A stretch of DNA of 11,981 nucleotides, taken from NCBI GenBank assembly GCA_013695255.1, contig JACDAV010000386.1, positions 1 to 11,981 on the forward strand. Direction: 5' to 3'. Origin of the DNA: Chloroflexota bacterium. GTDB taxonomy: Bacteria; Chloroflexota; Limnocylindria; Limnocylindrales; CSP1-4. Under the pieces are notes generated by a model that searched no databases, was not told where the DNA came from, and worked only from the letters and a program-made list of their open reading frames with translations. Of the stretch, positions 1 to 5,541 are shown one piece after another (the first letter of the stretch is position 1; the number at the start of each line of letters is the position of its first letter). The position numbers were made by a program, and so were the translations under genes.

Positions 1-1109
1 GGGCGGAGCGGGCCGCCCGGCGCGGGCTCGTCGACTGGCCGGAGGCCGAACGGATCGCCGTCGACCGGCTGCGACGCGCGCCCGGGACGCTCTCGGCGGC
101 CGAGCTGCGAGCCTCGGAGGCGGCCTACGCGACCGCCATGTCGCGCATCGTGCCGCGGCTGTCGGCGGCCCTCGGCGCGGAGCTGCCCGGCGTCGTGGAT
201 CGGGCCGGCGTGGTCGACCGGGCCGGCTGGGTCCATGCCAACGTCTCGACCTTCGCGTCGCTCATCGCGAAGATCGAGACCGAGCTGCTCGACGAGATGG
301 TCCCGGTCGGGGGCGGACTCGGCAAGGCGGCGATGGCGATGGCCAATCGCTTCGTGACCACCCGGCAGCTGGGGTTCCTGCTCGGCTTCATGGGTCAGCG
401 GGTCCTCGGCCAGTACGACCTGGCGCTGCTGTCGGCCGAGACGACGCCCGGGCGGCTGCTGTTCGTCGAGGAGAACATCCGCGCGACCGCCAGGGGGCTC
501 GACGTCCCGCTGGGTCCCTTCAGGACCTGGATCGCGCTGCACGAGACGACCCACGCCTTCGAGTTCGAGGCCCATGCCTGGCTGCGGCCGTACCTCGCGG
601 AGCGTCTCGAGCGGCAGCTCTCGCTGTTCAGCCGCGACGCCTCGTCGCTCGGCCGGGACGCGCTCAAGGCGCTTGGGCGCGTCCTGCGCGGCGAGGGCAG
701 CGGCGAGCACTGGATGGAGCGGCTGATGGGCGACGAGCAGCGCCGCCTCTTCCGCGAGACGCAGGCGGTGATGAGCCTGCTCGAGGGCTTCAGCGACTAC
801 GTCATGGATGAGGTCGGGCGCGATCTCGTCCCCGACGTGGAGCGGATCAGCGCCCGGTTCCACGAGCGGCGCGAACGGCGGACGCCGTTCGAGCGCGCGA
901 TCCTCCGGATCACCGGCATGGACCTCAAGCTCGAGCAGTACAAGAAGGGCGAGCAGTTCGTCCGCGCGGTCGCCGACGCGCGCGGGGCGGAAGCGCTGCG
1001 GCGGCTGTGGGAGGGACCCGAGACGCTGCCCCAGCCGGGCGAGATCGAGGCGCCGGACCGGTGGCTCGCGCGCGTGATGGGTCCCCCCGGCGCGGCCCAG
1101 CCGGCGTGA
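1..1109 (+). CDS. DUF2342 / F420-associated zinc-metalloprotease-like protein (5' end outside window)
   Basis: The reading frame is open from the first complete codon at position 3 and has no stop before 1107-1109, so the gene begins upstream; the ATG at 138 is internal. The stretch before it (GLVDWPEAERIA) matches the conserved N-terminal part of the DUF2342 family, also named coenzyme F420 biosynthesis-associated proteins. About 368 residues are visible, close to full family length. A zincin-like HETTH motif is encoded at 540-554, followed by AFEFE, and a downstream EGFSDYVMD motif (Glu codon at 783-785) could supply a third metal ligand. The family is seen mainly in F420-producing Actinomycetota and Chloroflexota; its substrate is not established and proteolysis is inferred only from the motif. 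There is no signal peptide in the visible part, so it is probably cytoplasmic. An 18-base in-frame duplication (VVDRAG twice) lies at 192-227. The stop overlaps the next gene's ATG. Confidence 0.85.
   Translation, partial: AERAARRGLVDWPEAERIAVDRLRRAPGTLSAAELRASEAAYATAMSRIVPRLSAALGAELPGVVDRAGVVDRAGWVHANVSTFASLIAKIETELLDEMVPVGGGLGKAAMAMANRFVTTRQLGFLLGFMGQRVLGQYDLALLSAETTPGRLLFVEENIRATARGLDVPLGPFRTWIALHETTHAFEFEAHAWLRPYLAERLERQLSLFSRDASSLGRDALKALGRVLRGEGSGEHWMERLMGDEQRRLFRETQAVMSLLEGFSDYVMDEVGRDLVPDVERISARFHERRERRTPFERAILRITGMDLKLEQYKKGEQFVRAVADARGAEALRRLWEGPETLPQPGEIEAPDRWLARVMGPPGAAQPA
192..227 (+). repeat. 18-base in-frame tandem duplication (VVDRAG x2)
   Basis: Two adjacent 18-base units, 192-209 and 210-227, both encode VVDRAG and differ at a few bases. 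They sit just before the conserved WVHANVSTF segment of the metalloprotease-like protein, where I expect family members to carry one copy of a DR-W-V motif. It looks like a small in-frame duplication that has begun to diverge. Confidence 0.6.
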
Positions 1110-2182
1110 TGCCACCGGCTGACGATGCGCGGACCGCCGGGCCGGGCGGCGGAACCGGAGGTGCGCCGCCCTCGATCGCGCTGAGCCCCATCCTCGCCGC
1201 CCGCTACCGTTCGCGCGACCTCGACCGGATCCGCGAGGCGGCGCCCGGGGCGCGCCTGATCACGCTGTCCGTCGAGGGGCTCGCCGACGCGCCCCTCCAG
1301 GACGTCGAGGTGCTGCTTCGCGGCTGGCTGTCCGCCGACGCGTTCGATCGGCTGCTGGCCCGGGCGCCGCGGCTCCGCTGGGTCCACAGCGCATCGGCCG
1401 GGGTCGAGCGCGCGCTCACGCCGGCAGCCCGGGAGCGCGGGATCGTGATCACGAACGCGCGCGGCGTGTTCAGCCGGCCGATCGCCGAATACGTGCTGAT
1501 GATGATCCTGGCCGTGTCGCGCCGGCTGCCGCAGCTCCTCGAGCTGCAGCGCGAGCGGACGTGGCAGCCGCTCGAGGGTGCGGAGCTGCGCGACGTGACC
1601 GTCGGGATCGTGGGTCTCGGGTCGATCGGGCGCGAGGTCGCAGGGCTCGCGTCCGCGTTCGGTTGCCGGGTGATCGCGACCCGGCGCCGTGCCGCTGCAG
1701 GCGCGGCTGGGCCGGTCGAGCTCGGCGGCGACGGCGCGGCGGGCCCCGGCGAACCCACGCTCGACCGGGTCATGGGCCCGGATGGGCTCCCGGAGCTGCT
1801 CGGCGAATCGGACTTCGTCGTGCTCGCCGCACCGCTCACCCCCGAGACGGAGGGGATCATCGGCGCACAGGCGCTGGCGGACATGAAGCCGGGCTCGTGG
1901 CTGATCAACGTCGCGCGCGGCCGGCTCGTCGATGAGCGTGCCCTCCTGCGAGCGCTTCACGAGGGACCGATGGGCGGCGCCGTGCTCGACACCTTCGTGG
2001 ACGAGCCGCTGCCGCCGGGGTCGCCGTTCTACGACCTGCCCAACGTCATCGTTACGCCGCACACGTCCTGGTCCAGCGGCCGGGTCCTCGACCGCAGCGT
2101 CGAGCTCTTCTGCGACAACCTCCGGCGGTACGCCGCGGGCGAGCCGCTGCTCAACGTCGTCGACCCCAACGCCGGGTACTGA
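1109..2182 (+). CDS. D-2-hydroxyacid dehydrogenase (NAD(P)-dependent)
   Basis: A 357-residue protein of the D-isomer-specific 2-hydroxyacid dehydrogenase family, which interconverts 2-keto acids and D-2-hydroxy acids in the cytoplasm. The Rossmann nucleotide loop is GLGSIG at residues 169-174. The three catalytic residues are present: Arg270 in INVARG, Glu299 in DEPLPP and His318 in TPHTSW. The start is the ATG at 1109, which overlaps the preceding stop as TGATG and suggests translational coupling. The frame is open further upstream, but that part is low-complexity and lies inside the previous gene. The first 20 residues are Gly/Pro/Ala-rich and unlike the family core. A loop of about 25 residues after the second beta strand of the Rossmann domain (near residues 190-225) is Gly/Ala-rich and probably an insertion. 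The short DEPLPPGSPFYDLPN segment resembles the glyoxylate/hydroxypyruvate reductase-like branch, but the substrate cannot be read from sequence. Confidence 0.93.
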   Translation: MPPADDARTAGPGGGTGGAPPSIALSPILAARYRSRDLDRIREAAPGARLITLSVEGLADAPLQDVEVLLRGWLSADAFDRLLARAPRLRWVHSASAGVERALTPAARERGIVITNARGVFSRPIAEYVLMMILAVSRRLPQLLELQRERTWQPLEGAELRDVTVGIVGLGSIGREVAGLASAFGCRVIATRRRAAAGAAGPVELGGDGAAGPGEPTLDRVMGPDGLPELLGESDFVVLAAPLTPETEGIIGAQALADMKPGSWLINVARGRLVDERALLRALHEGPMGGAVLDTFVDEPLPPGSPFYDLPNVIVTPHTSWSSGRVLDRSVELFCDNLRRYAAGEPLLNVVDPNAGY

Positions 2183-2193
2183 ACGCGGCCTCC

Positions 2194-2595
2194 ATGATCC
2201 AGCGCGTCGGACGCATGCGTCGCAGAGTGCTCGCCGCGTGGATCGCGCAGGGGCTGCTCGTCGGCGGCCTCGGCCTGTCGCTCGTGGCCGCCGGGAGCCT
2301 CGGCGCCGAGGACTGGAGCTTCATCGCGGTGATGACGATCCTGAGCGCCGTGGGACTTGTGTTGTGGGTGCGATTCTCGTTCGGCCTGCCGCTGCTGATC
2401 GCCGATCTCGTCTACCTCGTCATGGGCCTCGCCATCGGTTCCGCTGACTACGGTCTCCCAGCGCCGTTCGAAGCCCTTCCCCGGCTCGTCAGTGCGCTCT
2501 GGGTGGTCGGAGGCACCGTCGGGACCGTCGCCCTGGTGGCCAGCACCCGGAGCGCCGGCCGCCCGCGCGACGACATCGACAGCACCGCGTACTGA
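2194..2595 (+). CDS. Small four-helix membrane protein, function unknown
   Basis: A 133-residue hydrophobic protein that I do not recognise. It has four likely membrane segments, at about residues 13-35, 41-59, 62-83 and 97-117, joined by very short loops. A basic N-terminus (RVGRMRRR) suggests that this end stays in the cytoplasm. The C-terminal tail, RSAGRPRDDIDSTAY, is polar. It begins 11 bases after the dehydrogenase stop on the same strand and is probably co-transcribed. No good ribosome binding site precedes the ATG at 2194. The ATG at 2215 (MRRRVL) is an alternative and would keep all four helices. The predicted helices support it being real, rather than one of the many chance frames in this GC-rich DNA. 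Confidence 0.65.
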   Translation: MIQRVGRMRRRVLAAWIAQGLLVGGLGLSLVAAGSLGAEDWSFIAVMTILSAVGLVLWVRFSFGLPLLIADLVYLVMGLAIGSADYGLPAPFEALPRLVSALWVVGGTVGTVALVASTRSAGRPRDDIDSTAY

Positions 2596-2617
2596 GCCGG
2601 GGGGGCCGGCACCCCCC
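2596..2617 (+). terminator. Possible GC hairpin after the first gene block
   Basis: Directly after the membrane-protein stop, a run of G (2599-2605) faces a run of C (2612-2617), giving a six-pair G:C stem with a six-base loop. A competing hairpin, GCCGG (2596-2600) with CCGGC (2606-2610), shares the same bases. No T-run follows, so intrinsic termination is uncertain; the placement at the end of the gene block is the main argument. Confidence 0.35.
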
Positions 2618-2801
2618 TCACCGCGGCATGCATGGCATGCAACGAAATGATGCTTAGCGGCAGCGCGGTCCGCGTCGTTCGCCTGCGGACGCCTCATCAG
2701 GCCACCAGCGATGCATCCAATGCACGGAACCGACCGCTTCCCACCTCGAAGCGACGCAAGCGCACCCGCCGAGGCACGGGATCGCCGTTAACCGCGAGAT
2801 T

Positions 2802-2829
2802 CTTGCCTGTGATGCATCGAACCCGCAGG
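2802..2829 (+). repeat. Imperfect direct repeat, copy 1
   Basis: This copy begins CTTGCCTGTGA and ends CCGCAGG. Aligned by eye to copy 2 at 2894-2922, 25 of 29 columns agree, with three mismatches and one gap. The spacing between copy starts is 92 bases. It contains the palindrome GATGCATC. Confidence 0.6.
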
Positions 2830-2893
2830 TCTCGCGTCAGGCAGTACCGGAACTGCTCGTCGGCTCGCCGGATCGAACATCAACTCAAGAATC

Positions 2894-2922
2894 CTTGCCT
2901 GTGAACGCATGGAAGCCGCAGG
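2894..2922 (+). repeat. Imperfect direct repeat, copy 2
   Basis: Second copy of the element at 2802-2829. The shared blocks are CTTGCCTGTGA, GCAT, GAA and CCGCAGG. It lies about 90 bases before the start of the YchF-like gene. It may be a dispersed intergenic repeat or a pair of protein-binding sites; the sequence alone cannot decide. Confidence 0.6.
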
Positions 2923-2999
2923 ATCGCCCGCCAGGACCACTGGTGCGGAGCGCCCAAAGACGCTCCCAGTGGACCGCCCCGCGACGCTCCGGCTCCCGA

Positions 3000-3005
3000 T
3001 AGCAT
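3000..3005 (+). promoter_or_regulatory. Candidate -10 element (TAGCAT) for leaderless ychF-like mRNA
   Basis: TAGCAT fits the TANNNT pattern of a -10 box and ends six bases before the ATG at 3012. No Shine-Dalgarno sequence precedes that ATG. This arrangement is typical of leaderless transcripts, which are common in high-GC Gram-positive-type bacteria. I see no matching -35 box. Confidence 0.3.
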
Positions 3006-3011
3006 CTCCGG

Positions 3012-4115
3012 ATGCAGATCGCCATCGTCGGGCTTGCCGGATCGGGCAAGACGACCGTCTTCAACACGCTCACCCGCGGACACGCCGAGACCGGCGGCTA
3101 CGGCGGCCTTCAGCTCAACGTCGGGGTGGTCAAGGTCCCGGACGAGCGGCTCGACCGGCTGGCCGCGATCTTCAAGCCAAGGAAGGTCGTGCAGGCGGAC
3201 GTCACCTACGTCGACCTGCCCGCGCCACCGCCCTCGGTCGAGGGACGGATCGGGACGGAGGAGCTGCCCGCCGAGCATCTGGCCAAGCTGCGCGACTCGG
3301 ACGCCCTGCTCCACGTCGTGCGGGCCTGGGACGACCCGGCACTTCCGCATCCCGACGGCTCGGTCGACCCGGTTCGAGACCTCGAGCAGCTCGACCTGGA
3401 GTTCACGCTGGCGGACCTGGCCATGACGGACCGCCGCCTCGAGCGGTTGCGCACCAGCGGCCGGCACGGAACGGCCGCCGAGCGCGAGTCGAACGAGCGC
3501 GAGGAGGTGATCCTCGCCCGGCTCAAGGAGGCGCTCGAGGCCGACCGACCGATCCGCGACGTGGCCCTCGAGCCGGAGGAGGAGAAGGCCATCCGCGGCT
3601 TCAGGTTCCTGACCCAGAAGCCGGTGCTCGTCCTGCTCAACGTCGGCGAATCGGATCTGCCTCGTGCCTCGGACATCGTGGCCGGGATCTCGGCCGGGTA
3701 CCGGCACGAGCGCGCCATCGTCGATGCCCTGTCGGCCAAGATCGAAATGGAGCTGGGCGAGCTGGAGCCGGACGAGGCAGGCGTGTTCATGGAGGAGCTC
3801 GGCCTCCACGAGTCCGCGCTCGACCGGGTGATCGGGCTCAGCTATCGGCTGCTGGGGCTGGTCTCGTTCCTGACGGCCGGGCCGGACGAAGTCCGTGCCT
3901 GGCCGATCCGCGACGGCTCGACCGCCGTCGACGCGGCCGGCACGATCCACAGCGACCTGGCCCGCGGTTTCATCCGCGCCGAGACGGTCGCCTACGAGGA
4001 TCTGCTGCCGCTGGGCTCGATGGCCGAGGCCCGCAAGGCCGGCAAGCTGCGCTCGGAGGGCAAGACGTACCGGGTCCGGGACGGGGACGTCATCGAGATC
4101 CTGTTCAGCCGCTGA
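3012..4115 (+). CDS. ychF: YchF-family (DUF933/TGS) P-loop NTPase, divergent paralogue
   Basis: A 367-residue protein related to YchF, the ribosome-binding ATPase of the Obg group. The P-loop is GLAGSGKTT at residues 7-15, unlike the usual NVGKS form of YchF. The Walker B/G3 region reads VDLPAPP (Asp68) and lacks both the DxxG glycine and the following GLVKGAS-type switch II segment. The nucleotide-specificity motif is NVGE (210-213), of the NxxE type that gives YchF its preference for ATP. A charged, probably coiled region spans about 120-195. The C-terminal TGS domain (about 283-367) is well conserved, with FLTAGPDEVRAW, IHSDLARGFIRAE and DGDVIEI. The start gives a canonical beta strand running directly into the P-loop. 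It stands alone on the + strand and converges on the unknown gene that ends at 4137. The fold is secure; whether it is the sole YchF of this genome or a second, specialised copy is open, so the symbol is provisional. Confidence 0.85.
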   Translation: MQIAIVGLAGSGKTTVFNTLTRGHAETGGYGGLQLNVGVVKVPDERLDRLAAIFKPRKVVQADVTYVDLPAPPPSVEGRIGTEELPAEHLAKLRDSDALLHVVRAWDDPALPHPDGSVDPVRDLEQLDLEFTLADLAMTDRRLERLRTSGRHGTAAERESNEREEVILARLKEALEADRPIRDVALEPEEEKAIRGFRFLTQKPVLVLLNVGESDLPRASDIVAGISAGYRHERAIVDALSAKIEMELGELEPDEAGVFMEELGLHESALDRVIGLSYRLLGLVSFLTAGPDEVRAWPIRDGSTAVDAAGTIHSDLARGFIRAETVAYEDLLPLGSMAEARKAGKLRSEGKTYRVRDGDVIEILFSR

Positions 4116-4136
4116 ACACGACCCGTGGCCCGCGGT

Positions 4137-4496
4137 TCAGTTCTGGCTCTCGCCCGCCCCGGTCGGATCCAGGTCCGCGTAGAGGGTCCGGAAGCTGCCG
4201 TCGCGGTCGATCGATCCGCCCTCGTCGATCTCCGCGATGAAGTTGTCCTCCTCGATCCGCGACACGTTGAGCGCCGCGGTCAGCCGGTCGTCCGAGATGA
4301 AGATGAAGTCGTGCTCACGCTCGAGCTCGGCGGCGATCGACTCGATCAGCGTATCTTGCTCGAAATGGTCCTGGATCCTTCGACGGATCCCCTGGACGAG
4401 GTCGAGGAAGTCCTCCGCTGAGTACTCGTCCTCGCTGGCGAGCAGGACGTCGGAGAAGACGTCGCCATCGCCCTCGTGAAGCTCGTAGAAGTGCAC
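4137..4496 (-). CDS. Conserved-looking acidic protein of unknown function
   Basis: A 119-residue protein starting at a GTG (4494-4496) with a GAGG ribosome binding site six bases upstream. The frame stays open further upstream, but that part is low-complexity and antisense to the kinase. The protein is strongly acidic. It begins HFYELHEGDGDVFSD, then has a helical, heptad-like middle (residues 25-65: EDFLDLVQGIRRRIQDHF, IESIAAELEREHDF), a segment ISDDRLTAALNVSRIEEDN, and an acidic C-terminus. There are no membrane segments, signal peptide, cysteines or known catalytic motif. I do not recognise a named domain. It is head-to-head with the PfkB kinase (28 bases between start codons) and tail-to-tail with the YchF-like gene (21 bases). 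The balanced amino-acid composition, which is not Arg/Ala/Pro-skewed, argues that it is a real gene. Confidence 0.75.
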   Translation of the reverse strand: MHFYELHEGDGDVFSDVLLASEDEYSAEDFLDLVQGIRRRIQDHFEQDTLIESIAAELEREHDFIFISDDRLTAALNVSRIEEDNFIAEIDEGGSIDRDGSFRTLYADLDPTGAGESQN

Positions 4497-4524
4497 GGCG
4501 ACCTCGACGGGGCAGGGGAGGCGG

Positions 4525-5502
4525 GTGGGCGGCCAGTATACGCGGCGAGCCTCCGGGCCTCCGGTCACCGCTCCTCGGCAGGCGGACGCGCCGGACGTCG
4601 TCGTGGTCGGCGCCGCGTCCCGGGACATCGCCCGGGACGACCCGCGAGGCTGGCGTTTGGGCGGTGGTGTCTCGTACAGCGCGCTGATGACGGCCCGGCT
4701 CGGATTGCGGACCGGCGCGCTGATCGGCACGGACGCGGAGGCGGCCGACGCGACCGAGCTCCGGCTGCTGCGCGACGCCGGCGTGGACGTCCGTGTCGTG
4801 CCTCTCGACCACGGCCCGGTCTTCGACAACGTCGAACGGCCCGAGGGTCGGCTCCAGCTGTGCCACGAACGCTCGGACCCGTTGCCGGTGAGCGCCCTGC
4901 CGGACGGCTGGAGCGATGCGCGGGGCTGGATCCTTGCGCCCGTGGCGGCGGAGCTGTCCGACGCCTGGGCATCCCTCCCGCGCAGCGATGCCACGGTGGC
5001 GGTCGGCTGGCAGGGGCTCCTGCGCGAGCTCGTACCGGGCGAGGTCGTGCGCCACGTGCCGCCGGCGGCGCATCCCATCGTCCGCCGCGCCGACCTGGTG
5101 GGCCTCAGCCGGGACGACGTGGCGCGCGACGTGTCGCTGGCGGCGCTCTACAGCGCGCTGCGGCCCGGGTCGCTGCTCGCCGTGACGCAGGGCGACCAGG
5201 GCGGGATCGTCGCCGACGGTGCCCACGGCCAGCCCCTCCACCTCCGCCATTACCCCGCGGTCCGGAGCCACGAGCCGGTCGACCCGACGGGCGCGGGCGA
5301 CGTGTTCCTCGCCGCCCTGGCGGCCGCCCGGATCGAGCCCCGGCTCGTGGGCGGCCGGATCGGCCAGGGGTTCGATCTCCTCCTCGCCGCGTCCGCGGCG
5401 TCGCTCGTGCTCGAGGGGCCGGGCCTCCTCGGCGTCCCGGACCGGGCGGCTGTGCAGCGTCGGATGGCCGAGGGGATGGCGGCAGCCCGGACACGGGACT
5501 AG
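4525..5502 (+). CDS. PfkB-family carbohydrate/cyclitol kinase
   Basis: A 325-residue ribokinase-fold kinase that would phosphorylate a sugar, nucleoside or cyclitol using ATP. The N-terminal beta strand is VVVVGAASRD (25-34), followed by the Gly-rich substrate-lid motif LGGGVSYSALMTARLG (45-60). An ATP-site turn lies at TQGDQGG (221-227). The PfkB signature DPTGAGD (253-259) carries the catalytic base Asp259. The GTG start at 4525 lies just behind a GGGGAGG tract, although the spacing is short; the only in-frame alternative downstream (the GTG in VVVVG) would cut the first strand. About 24 N-terminal residues are extra. The pattern (D...GWRLGGGVSYSA, then VGWQGLLREL) recalls a branch of PfkB proteins related to inositol 3-kinase (MIK) rather than to IolC or RbsK. 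That is from memory and only suggestive. It ends 39 bases from the convergent cyclitol operon. Confidence 0.85.
   Translation: MGGQYTRRASGPPVTAPRQADAPDVVVVGAASRDIARDDPRGWRLGGGVSYSALMTARLGLRTGALIGTDAEAADATELRLLRDAGVDVRVVPLDHGPVFDNVERPEGRLQLCHERSDPLPVSALPDGWSDARGWILAPVAAELSDAWASLPRSDATVAVGWQGLLRELVPGEVVRHVPPAAHPIVRRADLVGLSRDDVARDVSLAALYSALRPGSLLAVTQGDQGGIVADGAHGQPLHLRHYPAVRSHEPVDPTGAGDVFLAALAAARIEPRLVGGRIGQGFDLLLAASAASLVLEGPGLLGVPDRAAVQRRMAEGMAAARTRD
4535..4540 (-). promoter_or_regulatory. Candidate -10 box (TATACT) for the unknown acidic gene
   Basis: On the minus strand this hexamer reads TATACT, five of six matches to TATAAT, in otherwise very GC-rich DNA. It would place transcription start near 4527 and give a leader of about 30 bases before the GTG at 4496, containing the GAGG site. 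No convincing -35 box is visible. It lies inside the first codons of the kinase on the other strand. Confidence 0.4.
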
Positions 5503-5509
5503 CTCAACT

Positions 5510-5534
5510 GGCCCGACCCCGGGGCCGCGCGGGC
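5510..5534. terminator. Possible bidirectional hairpin between convergent genes
   Basis: The 39-base gap between the kinase stop and the ABC ATPase stop contains GGCCC (5510-5514) facing GGGCC (5522-5526), and alternatively GCCCG (5511-5515) facing CGGGC (5530-5534). Stems are short and no T-run is present on either strand. The position between two convergent genes is the main support. Confidence 0.3.
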
Positions 5535-5541
5535 GAGACGG

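Larger units (their letters stand above)
2596..3011. other. 416-base intergenic region with repeats and palindromes
   Basis: No convincing gene on either strand. It holds the G/C hairpin at its left end, two GCATGC palindromes (2626-2631 and 2635-2640), two copies of the palindrome GATGCATC (2710-2717 and 2811-2818), and an imperfect direct repeat of about 29 bases (2802-2829 and 2894-2922). The small open frame at 2632-2904 is rich in Arg, Ser and Thr, has no ribosome binding site and no recognisable fold, so I do not call it. The region is less GC-rich than its surroundings. It must contain the promoter for the downstream YchF-like gene. Confidence 0.6.

Noticed and set aside
797..2062. A 421-codon - strand frame opposite the metalloprotease-like and dehydrogenase genes
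   Set aside because: It is rich in Arg, Pro, Asp and His with no motif, while both opposite-strand genes have intact catalytic residues.
2811..2830. GGTTCGATGC on the - strand, resembling a tRNA T-loop
   Set aside because: The flanking bases do not form the five-pair T stem, and no anticodon or acceptor stem can be drawn.
2632..2904. A 90-codon + strand frame in the intergenic region
   Set aside because: No ribosome binding site, basic low-complexity composition, and it runs through the first direct repeat and ends in the second.
2802..2922. The repeats at 2802 and 2894 considered as a CRISPR array
   Set aside because: Only two imperfect copies, 92 bases apart start to start, with no further units and no cas genes nearby.
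2880..3950. A 356-codon - strand frame opposite the ychF-like gene
   Set aside because: It is a GC-driven shadow; the + strand gene has a P-loop and a conserved TGS domain.
2909..4240. A 443-codon + strand frame overlapping the ychF-like gene in another frame
   Set aside because: It is almost entirely Arg, Ala, Gly and Pro and overlaps the real gene along its whole length.
4525..5502. Assignment of the PfkB kinase as IolC
   Set aside because: It is on the opposite strand from the operon, and its substrate-lid and N-terminal motifs do not look like IolC; only the general kinase signature supports it.
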